Below are positions 1 to 7,416 of a stretch of DNA of 9,877 nucleotides, piece after piece. The notes under the pieces were generated by a model. It was given only the letters and a program-made list of their open reading frames with translations. It searched no databases and was not told the origin of the DNA. Numbering within the stretch: the stretch's first letter is position 1; every line of letters starts with the position of its first letter. The DNA is from Bryobacteraceae bacterium (GTDB taxonomy: Bacteria; Acidobacteriota; Terriglobia; Bryobacterales; Bryobacteraceae), in contig JASHSD010000074.1 in the NCBI GenBank assembly GCA_030036985.1, forward strand, positions 1 through 9,877, in the 5' to 3' direction. A program made the position numbers and the translations under genes.

Positions 1-187
1 ACGAGTTCATCGCCGTCTGGAATGAGAAACCAAAACCGTTCATCTGGACGGCCACGGTTGAATCGATCGTTGAAAAACTGTCACGCTGCAAACAAACTCT
101 GGAAAAGATTCTGCCCGGCTGCACATCACCACGGTCGCGGAAATCAAAAACCGCCCCGAAACAATAGTCCAGTTATTTATTGGACAC
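1..187 (+). mobile_element. IS630-family insertion sequence, right (3') end, partial
   Basis: This is the distal end of an insertion element whose body lies left of the window. It holds the C-terminus of an IS630-type transposase followed by about 20 bp of AT-rich terminus. A GTCCA (167-171) and TGGAC (181-185) inverted repeat flanks a 9-nt AT-rich stretch, as expected of a subterminal or terminal repeat. IS630 elements insert at TA and duplicate it. Two TA dinucleotides (188-189 and 193-194) could mark the junction, so the exact boundary is uncertain by about 5 bp. The element abuts and truncates the minus-strand TIGR03435 gene. The left terminus is needed to confirm the repeat. Confidence 0.75.
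3..167 (+). CDS. IS630-family transposase, C-terminal fragment (5' end outside window)
   Basis: An open frame enters from the left edge and ends at TAG 165-167, giving 54 residues. It reads EFIAVWNEKPKPFIWTATVE and continues into a lysine- and serine-rich tail. The W-N-x-x-P-x-P-F-x-W pattern followed by a helix containing VEKLSRCKQTLEKI is typical of the last part of IS630/Tc1-like DDE transposases, just after the final catalytic acidic residue. That catalytic residue is not in the window. The frame is complete at its 3' end, so nothing here suggests a damaged transposase, but most of the protein cannot be judged. It is transcribed toward the gene it has interrupted. Confidence 0.8.
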   Translation, partial: EFIAVWNEKPKPFIWTATVESIVEKLSRCKQTLEKILPGCTSPRSRKSKTAPKQ

Positions 188-1263
188 TACACTAGCAGCG
201 CCCGCAGCATCAGCCGCATGGAATCGAGATCCACGCCATTCCAGACCGCGCCAACCCATCCGGCGACGGCATCTTCCTGTGGAGCGGCTTTCGCCAGAAC
301 GTGCCAACAGGTATCATCCATGGATTTGGGGCCACCCAGAATTCGATTCGGACGCATCGATCCCCATGCTTCTCCGATCAGGCCTTTAATTGTCATTCTG
401 ATGTCTACCCGGCCGCCGGGAAGAATGCGTACGTTGCTGCATGCGGGAGCCGCCGGGTCCGGTTTGATATCCGCCACTTCGAATTCCGGATGAGGCAGCG
501 GCGTCTCCGGAAGCTTCGGCTCGGTCACCGCGTCGACAAACAGCACCGGCGCGGGGACCTTGGTCAGACTCAGCTTGAGACCGAGTTGTTTCTCGAAGGC
601 ATCGAAGATGGTCACCGTCTCGCCCGGCTGAGGCCGCCACCAGATCCGCTTGGTTGACCAGGCGAGGGTGAAATTCCAAGAGCCACTGAGACCGGTTTGA
701 TCGAGCACCGGGTAGGTGAACAAGTAACCGGAGGCCTCGTTGATTCCGGGCAGCGCTTTGGCCAAGGCTGCCATCGTCATGTTGCGGCAGATGTAGGTGA
801 CGGTCGCGGCAGGCGGGCCGGGCTTGTACGCGCAGCCGGTAGGTTCCGAAGGATCGGTCGCCGGCTGGAGGCGCGGCTTCTTTTCCGCCGTAATTACATA
901 GGCGGGCATCTCCTTGCTGCCTGCATGAACCGCCAATTGGAAACGATCCTTCAGCGCCTGCTGCAGCATGGTGCGCAGGGCTTGCTGCGATGAGCCTGGC
1001 GGGGCTGTGGCGATGAGGTCGAAGCGGCGCTCATCCAGCCATTCAGGGCCGTCGACAACGTTGTCGGCGGCCACGTTCCAAGCCGTTCGGATCATATCGA
1101 CCAGCGTGGCATTATGCAACTCGTACTGGCCGCGTGAGAACCGGAGCCGCATCTCCGGCATGGTGTTGGGCGCGGCAACCCGGACACTCAGTCCGGTGAA
1201 CGACTGGCCGAAAACGGCGCAGGCGAAAGAGACGGCGAACGCAATGCGCATCAGCGCCGGCAC
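187..1263 (-). pseudogene. TIGR03435-family protein with two domains, truncated by IS630 insertion
   Basis: The 358-residue frame has a signal peptide (about 1-20, MRIAFAVSFACAVFGQ). The first TIGR03435 domain spans about 22-245 and includes DGPEWLDERRFDLIATAPPG (71-90), the RTMLQQALKDRFQLAVH segment (97-113) and a SGSWNFTLAW stretch (193-202). A second copy begins at PEFEVADIKPDP (259-270) and runs to SMRLMLRALLV (348-358). That last segment aligns with 96-105 of the first copy and stops just where DRFxL should follow. The stop TAG (187-189) lies at the IS junction, so the second domain has lost more than half its length. The start is GTG 1261-1263, 7 bp after the stop of the upstream transglycosylase gene. 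GGTGAG (1270-1275) lies 6 nt before it and overlaps that stop, suggesting translational coupling; ATG 1249-1251 is an alternative. Family function is unknown; the protein is probably exported. Confidence 0.85.
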
Positions 1264-1270
1264 TTTGGAC

Positions 1271-2935
1271 TCACCGGCTCAGCGCGTGGTTCCTGGTCTT
1301 CAACTGGGCCAAGGTGCCGCTGGTCGCAGGACGATGCAGCGGGCGTTTGGCCGAGGCGGTCTTCGTGGCGCCGGATTTGGCCGGAGCCTTGTGCGAGGCG
1401 CCGCGGGCCGTTCTCGAGCGGTGCACAGGCGCGACGGTCTCATGATACGCAACCGGAATCATCAGGCGGTCACCCGGCGCCGGATCGTCTTTCAGGTCGT
1501 TGACAGTCGCGATCTGATTCGCGGAGACGTTGAATAACCTGGCGACAGACGACAACGTTTCACCCTGTTCGAAACGATGCGATCGCCAGGAAGCGCGCCG
1601 TTCGGCCGGAATGAGTTCCAGCGCAGCGGACACCTGTTGACCCGTCCCCTTGGGCACGCGGATCTCGAAATTCGCGGGAGCGAGACTGCGCAACAGAGCG
1701 GGGTTCAACTGCAGCAGTTCGGGAACGGAGGTATCGGTGAGATCGGCGATGAGCGCGAGGTTGGTGGGGGATTCGGTGGTGATAGTGTCGTATTCGACCG
1801 GCGCGTCGGGAACGATCTGATCCAGCCCGTATTCGGGCGCGTTCTTGGCCATGATGGTCATCGCCAGAATGATCGGCACGTAGTTGGTGGTTTCCTTGGG
1901 TAATACGCCACGGTCGCGCAGTTCCCAGAAATCGGCGTAGCCGGTGCGCTCGACGGCGCGCTCGATGGCGCCGGGACCGCAGTTGTAGGCGGCGATCGCC
2001 AGATACCAGTCGCCGAATTCGTTGTAAAGATCGTGCAGATGGTGCGCGGCGGCGCGGGTAGCTTTTTCAGGATCGAGGCGGTCGTCCGAATACGGCGTCT
2101 GCATGAGCCCGTATTGGTTGCCGCGGAACTTCACGAACTGCCACATGCCCTCGGCGGCGGCGCGGGAAACGGCGCGCGGCAGAAAACCGGACTCGGCCTG
2201 CGCCAGATGGATCAACTCCTGCGGGATCCCTTCCTCGGCCAGAATGCGGGAAACCATAGCCTGATACTTCCCTTCCCTTTCCATGCCGGCTTCGATGGTC
2301 TTGTGGCCGCGTCCGTTGAAATAGTTGATGTAGCTGAGCACTGTGTCATTAACGACCAGCGGCAGGGCGGAAGTCGTCAGTTTCACTTCGCTCTGAACCT
2401 TGTCTTTGATCCGCGGATCGACGGGGAATGTGGTGTTGACAATGTCGTCCAGAGGAGCTTTGTCGAATCCGGGGACTTCCTCCTGGGCGGCGGCGCCCAT
2501 TCCGGAAAGGTCGTCACGGTGAATCGCATCGATCATGTCTTCGAGGCGCGATGAATAGAGAGCGCGGTCGGTGGGGTTGTCGGATGCCTGCAGCATCAGG
2601 CTGATGGCGCTGTCAAACTCGCCGCGGGCGGCTTCGAAGTCGCCTTCTTTATAAAAATTCCGGCCGCTGCGGAATCTTTCCTCGGCCTGCTGGATCAATA
2701 GATCGGAAGCGTTCGGCTGCTTGTTTTCCTTGGCTACCTCGCTGAGGTAGGGCAGGTGCTCGGAACGGACGACTACCGGAGCAATGCCGGGGGGAACGGT
2801 GGTTGTGGTTAAGCGAATCGCGGCTGGCGCGAGAAACGCTGTTTGGAAGTGCGATTGCTGACCAAAGAGTAGAGAAAAAGGAAGAAGCAATAAGAGCAGT
2901 AAAAAAACGGAAATCGCGGTATAGGTTCGGGTCAT
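1271..2935 (-). CDS. MltD-like membrane-bound lytic murein transglycosylase (SLT + LysM)
   Basis: This 554-residue protein is predicted to cleave the MurNAc-GlcNAc bond of peptidoglycan with 1,6-anhydro product formation. An N-terminal hydrophobic segment (residues 8-24, seven consecutive leucines) acts as signal peptide or anchor. A helical TPR-like stretch follows (about 77-115). The SLT domain spans about 225-360; AQAESGF places the catalytic Glu at 248, followed by EGMWQF (262-267) and AIAAYNCGPGAI (313-324). A degenerate LysM-like segment lies at about 380-430 and a clear LysM at about 451-495 (HRFEQGETLSSVA, NDLKDDPAPGDRLMIPV). The C-terminal tail is rich in Lys, Arg, Ala and His. The domain order matches E. 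coli MltD, though lipobox and length differ. ATG 2933-2935 was chosen because GAGG (2943-2946) lies 7 nt upstream; the frame stays open 44 codons further, but those residues precede the signal peptide. Confidence 0.93.
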   Translation of the reverse strand: MTRTYTAISVFLLLLLLLPFSLLFGQQSHFQTAFLAPAAIRLTTTTVPPGIAPVVVRSEHLPYLSEVAKENKQPNASDLLIQQAEERFRSGRNFYKEGDFEAARGEFDSAISLMLQASDNPTDRALYSSRLEDMIDAIHRDDLSGMGAAAQEEVPGFDKAPLDDIVNTTFPVDPRIKDKVQSEVKLTTSALPLVVNDTVLSYINYFNGRGHKTIEAGMEREGKYQAMVSRILAEEGIPQELIHLAQAESGFLPRAVSRAAAEGMWQFVKFRGNQYGLMQTPYSDDRLDPEKATRAAAHHLHDLYNEFGDWYLAIAAYNCGPGAIERAVERTGYADFWELRDRGVLPKETTNYVPIILAMTIMAKNAPEYGLDQIVPDAPVEYDTITTESPTNLALIADLTDTSVPELLQLNPALLRSLAPANFEIRVPKGTGQQVSAALELIPAERRASWRSHRFEQGETLSSVARLFNVSANQIATVNDLKDDPAPGDRLMIPVAYHETVAPVHRSRTARGASHKAPAKSGATKTASAKRPLHRPATSGTLAQLKTRNHALSR

Positions 2936-2939
2936 TCGC

Positions 2940-2946
2940 TTTCCTC
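2940..2946 (-). promoter_or_regulatory. Ribosome binding site that fixes the transglycosylase start
   Basis: GAGGAAA on the minus strand, with GAGG 7 nt before ATG 2933-2935. It decides between this start and a 44-codon N-terminal extension that would place charged residues before the signal peptide. Confidence 0.75.
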
Positions 2947-3018
2947 GAAAACGCAAAAACAAACCGGGGTACGAAAGTCTTGCCCGGGCACTCCCGCCCG
3001 CTGAAAACAACTCCTTCC

Positions 3019-3048
3019 AGCGTACCTCATGCGTTACAACTGCGTCAA
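3019..3048 (-). promoter_or_regulatory. Candidate sigma70-type promoter of the transglycosylase gene
   Basis: On the minus strand TTGACG (3043-3048) is followed after 18 bp by TACGCT (3019-3024). The -35 matches the consensus at five of six positions; the -10 is weak (T, A and final T only). It would give a leader of about 75 nt before ATG 2935. The palindrome at 3053-3068 ends 4 bp upstream of the -35, a position suited to an activator. This is a sequence match only. Confidence 0.4.
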
Positions 3049-3052
3049 CCGC

Positions 3053-3068
3053 TGTGTCATTTGACACA
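3053..3068. promoter_or_regulatory. Perfect 16-bp palindrome, CRP/FNR-like operator candidate
   Basis: TGTGTCATTTGACACA is a perfect 7+2+7 inverted repeat. Its TGTG-N8-CACA layout and 16-bp length match sites of the CRP/FNR superfamily (TGTGA-N6-TCACA). It lies between the EF-G hairpin and a candidate -35 for the transglycosylase gene, so it could control that gene. The 2-nt centre makes it a poor RNA hairpin, which favours a DNA-binding site. Confidence 0.5.
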
Positions 3069-3100
3069 GATTCCGACGGGTGTCGAATATCGCCGGAATC
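3069..3100 (-). terminator. Hairpin immediately after the EF-G stop; possible terminator or 3'-end structure
   Basis: The arms are GATTCCGGCG (3091-3100, read on the minus strand) and CGTCGGAATC (3069-3078). They form a 10-bp stem with one G-U pair around a 12-nt loop. The stem starts at the base right after the TAG stop at 3101-3103. No U-run follows, so it does not fit a standard intrinsic terminator. It may instead act with Rho, protect the 3' end, or reduce read-through into the transglycosylase gene. Confidence 0.4.
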
Positions 3101-5200
3101 CTATTCCTCCTCCAGCTCTTCCTCGCCGGTGCGCGCCGCTTTCGCAGCCGCAATAATCTTGTCGGCCTGCAGCTGCGGCACGTAATCGTAGTGGTCGAAT
3201 TCCATGGAAAACGCGCCACGGCCTTGAGTTATGGAGGTCAGGTCGTTCTGGTAATTCAGCATTTCGGCCATGGGAACCTGCGCCCGAACGATCTGCGTGG
3301 CGCCTTGGGTGTCCATGCCGGCAATGCGTCCGCGCCGGCCGTTCAGATCGCCCATGAGGTCGCCCGCGAACTCGACAGGCGCCTGGACTTCGACGTTCAT
3401 GATGGGTTCAAGCAGCGTCGGCCTGGCAGTCTGCATGGCGTTGCGGAAGGCTTTGCGCGCAGCGAGCTTGAACGCGAGTTCCGACGAATCCACGTCATGA
3501 TACGAGCCGTCGTAGACGGTCACCTTGAAATCGACCATCGGATAGCCGGCGAGATAGCCGCGTTCCGCCGTTTCGACGATTCCTTTTTCCACCGCTGGAA
3601 TATAATTTTTGGGAATCGAGCCGCCGAAGATGTCGTTAACGAATTCGAACCGTCCGCCGCGGGGGAGCGGTTCCATTCGAATCCAGCAATCGCCGAACTG
3701 GCCGTGACCGCCGGTCTGCTTCTTGTGTCGGCCCTGGACATCGGCCGTGCCGCGGATGGTTTCGCGGTACGGAATCTTGGGCGCTTTCAGGGTGACGTCG
3801 ACGGCGTATCGCCGCTTGAGACGGCTGACGGCTATTTCGACGTGCTGCTGGCCGGTTCCGGCAATCAGGAATTCCTTCGTCTGGGGGTCCCGATAGAAAC
3901 GCAGCGACAGGTCCTCTTCGAGCAGCTTGTGTAGGGCGTTGCCCATGCGATCTTCGTCGTTCCGGCTTTTGGCCTCGACGGCGAAGGCGATGGAGGGTTC
4001 GGCCAGTTTGACCGGCGGAAAGACCACGGGCGACGATTTGTCGGTTAAAGTATCGCCGGTGAGCGTTTCGCGCAGTTTGGCGACGGCGCCGATGTCGCCA
4101 GCATGGAGTTCGTTGACCGGGACGATCGTCTTGCCGAACGGGACGCCGATGTGCGCCAGTCGTTCGGTCGTGTTGCGGGCGCCGTTCACCAGGTTGGCGT
4201 CGTTCCTGACGCAGCCCGAGAGAACCTTGAAATAGGTGATGCGGCCCGCGAAGGGATCGGCGGTGGTCTTGAAGACGTAAGCTGCCGCGGGTTCGGTGTC
4301 GGAATATCGCCTCTCGACGTCGGCGCCGTTGAGCGTGAGCTTCACGGGCGGGCGGTCCGCGGGCGAGGGGAAGGCGTCCGAGATCAGGTCCAGAAGGTGG
4401 TCGGAGCCGATGTTGTGCGGCCCGCAAACGCAGACGACGGGGAAGACGCGCATCTCGCGCATTTCCTCGGTCAGCCCGGTGACGATGTGCTCTTCCGGCA
4501 GAGTGCCTTTTTCGAAGAACTCCTCCATCAGGTCGTCCTTGCCTTCGGCGACCAACTCGACCAGCTCTTCATGGGCGGTCTTGGCCTGCTCGGCGTAATC
4601 GGCGGGGATCTCGGCTTCACGCGCTTTGCCGTCGCCATCGGGCGTGTAGAGATACGCCTTCATGCGGATCAGATCGACGATGCCTTTGAAATCCTTTTCG
4701 CGTCCGATGGGGATCTGAATGGGCACGGCGGCGCGGCCGAAGCGGCCGTGGATGCTGTCGAGAGTGCGCTCGAAGCTGGAGCGGTCGCGGTCGAGCTTGG
4801 TGATGACGAGGGCGCGGGGAAGTTCGAACTCATCGGCGATGCCCCACATTTTCTCGGTGAGCGGTTCGACGCCGGTTGTGCCATCGACAACGACGACCGC
4901 CGCGTCGGCGGCGATCAGGGTGGCGCGGGCGTCGTTCACGAACATATTGAAGCCGGGGGTATCGAGGAGATTGATTTTGGTCTTCTTCCACTCGATGGCG
5001 GCGAGGGAGGTGGAGATGGTGAGTTTGCGCTGGATTTCCTCGTCGTCGTAATCGGTTACGGTATTGCCTTCGTCGACGCGCGTCAGGCGGCTGGTTGCGC
5101 CCGCGGCGAAGAGGAGCCCGGCCACCACGGAGGTCTTCCCGCAGTGACCGTGACCTGCAATGCCTACGTTTCGGATGTCCTTTGTTTCGTAATTTTTCAC
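3101..5200 (-). CDS. fusA: Elongation factor G, EF-G-2-type paralogue
   Basis: This 699-residue translational GTPase has the full EF-G domain order. G1 is GHGHCGKTS (16-24), the switch I segment is RKLTIST (58-64), G3 is DTPG (80-83) and G4 is TKLD (134-137). Domain II is around 300-390, domain III around 400-475, and domain IV holds KKQTGGHGQFGDCW (493-506) and YDGSYHDVDSSELAF (563-577). Domain V runs from about 595, with an acidic EEELEEE tail. From memory it resembles the Thermus EF-G-2 group rather than canonical FusA: the P-loop lacks AHIDAGKT, switch I lacks RGITI, and Phe84 replaces the catalytic His of DTPGH. It is not beside rpsL, rpsG or tuf, which also suggests a second copy. Likely roles are translocation or ribosome recycling. 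The start is GTG 5198-5200 with GGAGG 5 nt upstream. The symbol is the generic EF-G name. Confidence 0.92.
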   Translation of the reverse strand: MKNYETKDIRNVGIAGHGHCGKTSVVAGLLFAAGATSRLTRVDEGNTVTDYDDEEIQRKLTISTSLAAIEWKKTKINLLDTPGFNMFVNDARATLIAADAAVVVVDGTTGVEPLTEKMWGIADEFELPRALVITKLDRDRSSFERTLDSIHGRFGRAAVPIQIPIGREKDFKGIVDLIRMKAYLYTPDGDGKAREAEIPADYAEQAKTAHEELVELVAEGKDDLMEEFFEKGTLPEEHIVTGLTEEMREMRVFPVVCVCGPHNIGSDHLLDLISDAFPSPADRPPVKLTLNGADVERRYSDTEPAAAYVFKTTADPFAGRITYFKVLSGCVRNDANLVNGARNTTERLAHIGVPFGKTIVPVNELHAGDIGAVAKLRETLTGDTLTDKSSPVVFPPVKLAEPSIAFAVEAKSRNDEDRMGNALHKLLEEDLSLRFYRDPQTKEFLIAGTGQQHVEIAVSRLKRRYAVDVTLKAPKIPYRETIRGTADVQGRHKKQTGGHGQFGDCWIRMEPLPRGGRFEFVNDIFGGSIPKNYIPAVEKGIVETAERGYLAGYPMVDFKVTVYDGSYHDVDSSELAFKLAARKAFRNAMQTARPTLLEPIMNVEVQAPVEFAGDLMGDLNGRRGRIAGMDTQGATQIVRAQVPMAEMLNYQNDLTSITQGRGAFSMEFDHYDYVPQLQADKIIAAAKAARTGEEELEEE

Positions 5201-5490
5201 GGATGCCTCCGATTACGAGGGGATCGTATCACAGTTGAAACAATGGGGCGGGGGCGGGAAAGCTGATTCTCGACCACCGATTCCAAGTGGCGCATCGGGA
5301 GGGCTCTGAGGTCCGGTTGTGCCGTGGTCGTTTCGGCGCGTCTGTTCTGTCGCTCGAGCGATTCGTTTGCTTCGGACGTCCTGCTCGCGCGTCGGGTCAG
5401 TCGGGCTGGGGAGGCGTCTCAGCAAACGCCGGTCGCGTCCAAATTCGGGACCAGCGCCGGTCGGGATGCCGTCAAGGACCGGGACTTCAC
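5201..5490 (-). promoter_or_regulatory. Intergenic region upstream of EF-G with RBS and extended -10 promoter candidate
   Basis: GGAGG (5206-5210) is a clear ribosome binding site 5 nt before the EF-G GTG start. Upstream, TGATACGAT (5223-5231, minus strand) fits an extended -10 (TGn + TACGAT). No -35 is seen at the usual spacing, which extended -10 promoters can tolerate. Transcription would start near 5216, leaving a short leader of about 15 nt. Near 5450-5465 a GC-rich imperfect inverted repeat containing G-U pairs lies past the hydrolase stop but lacks a T-run, so I do not call it a terminator. I see no tRNA or small gene in the rest. Confidence 0.45.
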
Positions 5491-7416
5491 CTACCACTCC
5501 CGGAGGAAACGACTCAACAGCCGTGAAGCGAACATAGCGGCAATCAGTATTCCGACGGCGACAAGCGGCCAAAGCAGCCGATGTTGGAGAATCAGCGGGG
5601 TCAGCCAGGCGACAGACCGGTCGGGCCCGGCCTGTTCCAGTTCCAGCTCGGTGATAACGGCAACGGCCGCCGCGACCAGAATCGGGAGGGCCATGATTCC
5701 GATCGCGAACGCAAGGCCGGCGGCTGTGAATATCGGAGCACATGCGAACAGAGCCCGGAGTCGCCAACCCCGCAATATGCCACGTTTCGGAATCTGGCCG
5801 CTCAAGACGAATTCGGCGATTTCCGGCCAAAACCGTTCACTGATCGCTCCACCGTGGCCTCCGCTGGCGTACCGCACTTCCGTCAACTCAATGTGCTTCC
5901 CGGTATCCTCCGGGACGCACTTGCGCACCGCGGGCGGCGGATCAGCATCGTTGAACCCGAAGGCCCCGGCTCCCCCGACGTCCAACCACCGGAGCCTGAG
6001 AGCCTCGAACACAGCCGGAAGAAATGCAACGACGCTATCGGCCATTCCAACATAGTTCAGGACGCCTTTTACCTGTTCGGTTCGGAGCTTCCATGGGTAG
6101 TCCCGCCGAACTACGCTTCCTGCAAACACTATCCGCTCGAACTGAATTGCCGGACATAACGTCATGGCATGAGCAGCTATGTATGTGCCGTTGCTGTGCC
6201 CAACGAAGCTCACGCAGGCATTTGGAAAATAACTTCTGACATCCGCATAACGCTCCATGAACCAGTAGGTCGCGTTCTTTCGGCCGCTGGGACGGACGAA
6301 ATCCCACATTGAGAAAAACCCGTAACTCGGGCTGGGCGCCCGAACGACCATCGTTTGCCGCCGGGCGTGAGTTTTGATCTCCCTTGCAACCCGCTTAGTC
6401 CAGAATCCGTTGTCGCGAATGCCGTGAACAACCAGGACAGCATGCTCAACGCTATCTCTATCGGCGTTGTCTCTGGGCGTGAGACCGGTGAGGTCCATCG
6501 GATCCGAGTAGTCATCAATATCGCCAGGAGGCAGCACCCAGGATCTTTTCTTTAACTTGGCGAAATCTTTGCGCAAGGCCCAAAGGACGCGAATACGCCG
6601 CAGACGAGTGTTTCTGTCCCTGCCGCCAAGCTGCACTGCCTCGATGTGATTACTGTCCCTCAACTCGGCATAGGCGAACTCCTCACGGGGTCCGAGCTCC
6701 GTGCAATCGGCGGGCGAGATGTATTCATCTCTTGCGCCAAGAAGAAAGATTGTGCTGGGCAAGCCGTAGGCCCTGAGGGGATGGCGGGGCGCCTCGTCTT
6801 GTTGCCGGCGGAGGTTTCGCATCACTTCTATGTACTGAATTCGCGTCGAAATGACGAAGGGCGCGCCGCGCTGGATCTGCCAGATGAACGGGAGCCTCCG
6901 ACCAGCAGTAAGGCTCAGGCTCTTCCACCAACCGACAAACCTCGCGAGGCCAAACAGAAGCGGGGAGAAGAACCGAACCTCGGCAGGGGACGCGGAAGAG
7001 TACTCCCAGCCGCGGGTGATCCCTCCAAGGATGACAATCCTGTGGATGAACCTGGCCCAGTGGACGGGTTCTCGTCTGACCTTACCATCGAGATCCGCGC
7101 CATGCGCCTTGCAAAATACACGCCGGACGAGTAGTGAGCCTGCGCTGTAGCCAAGCAGAACGATCGAATCGACGGCCGGCAGGCCAGCGACCTTGGCGTC
7201 GATCTGATCGTAAAGCTTTTGCGCTACCTCCTCCGCGCCCTCCATGCTGAACATAGTCAGGTTCAGTTCGGGCGCCCAGACTATAGCGGTAGGGAGCGCG
7301 GACTGGAGCGCTGCCAGGGTGTCGGTCGGAAACTCGCCCCCCGGCCTTCCGAACAGCAGGAGATCGCCTGTGTTAGTCCAGCCTCGAACAGCGACGATGA
7401 GGGTATTGTTGCTCAA
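5491..7416 (-). CDS. Tandem alpha/beta-hydrolase protein with C-terminal membrane helices
   Basis: Two alpha/beta-hydrolase domains lie in one chain; numbering follows the longest frame, from GTG 7761. Domain 1 (about 118-405) has first strand TLIVAVRGW, nucleophile elbow GYSAG (Ser206), acid in GARDE (Asp345) and His372 in DSNHIEAV. Domain 2 (about 438-655) has oxyanion motif VVHGIRD (444-450), elbow GHSNG (Ser523), acid in GMAD (Asp575) and His636 in GGHGG. Each domain keeps a plausible Ser-Asp-His triad, so both may be active esterases or lipases; the substrate is unknown. Two hydrophobic segments (about 670-704 and 727-746) suggest membrane anchoring. The start is uncertain. TTG 7414-7416 lies just before the first strand; GTG 7468-7470 and GTG 7759-7761 are in frame. 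The first 95 residues of the longest version look non-coding and would span a promoter candidate at 7543-7551. Upstream genes are divergent. Confidence 0.85.
   Translation of the reverse strand: MSNNTLIVAVRGWTNTGDLLLFGRPGGEFPTDTLAALQSALPTAIVWAPELNLTMFSMEGAEEVAQKLYDQIDAKVAGLPAVDSIVLLGYSAGSLLVRRVFCKAHGADLDGKVRREPVHWARFIHRIVILGGITRGWEYSSASPAEVRFFSPLLFGLARFVGWWKSLSLTAGRRLPFIWQIQRGAPFVISTRIQYIEVMRNLRRQQDEAPRHPLRAYGLPSTIFLLGARDEYISPADCTELGPREEFAYAELRDSNHIEAVQLGGRDRNTRLRRIRVLWALRKDFAKLKKRSWVLPPGDIDDYSDPMDLTGLTPRDNADRDSVEHAVLVVHGIRDNGFWTKRVAREIKTHARRQTMVVRAPSPSYGFFSMWDFVRPSGRKNATYWFMERYADVRSYFPNACVSFVGHSNGTYIAAHAMTLCPAIQFERIVFAGSVVRRDYPWKLRTEQVKGVLNYVGMADSVVAFLPAVFEALRLRWLDVGGAGAFGFNDADPPPAVRKCVPEDTGKHIELTEVRYASGGHGGAISERFWPEIAEFVLSGQIPKRGILRGWRLRALFACAPIFTAAGLAFAIGIMALPILVAAAVAVITELELEQAGPDRSVAWLTPLILQHRLLWPLVAVGILIAAMFASRLLSRFLREW

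Noticed and set aside
2936..3067. 44-codon N-terminal extension of the transglycosylase
   Set aside because: It would place charged residues ahead of the signal peptide and cover the promoter and palindrome region, whereas ATG 2935 has a good ribosome binding site.
3069..3100. Standard intrinsic terminator after EF-G
   Set aside because: The stem is good but no U-tract follows, so it is reported only as a low-confidence 3'-end structure.
3080..3934. Plus-strand frame of 284 codons opposite EF-G domains IV-V
   Set aside because: It is antisense to conserved EF-G motifs and shows no family features.
4103..5266. Plus-strand open frame of 387 codons antisense to EF-G
   Set aside because: It lies opposite a clear EF-G gene. 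The product is low-complexity and rich in Gly, Ala, Val and Asp, as expected for the complement of GC-rich codons, and has no recognisable domain.
5213..5830. Minus-strand frame of 205 codons overlapping the 3' end of the hydrolase gene
   Set aside because: It is rich in Arg, Pro and Ser, has no domain, and overlaps the better-supported hydrolase coding sequence, membrane helices included.
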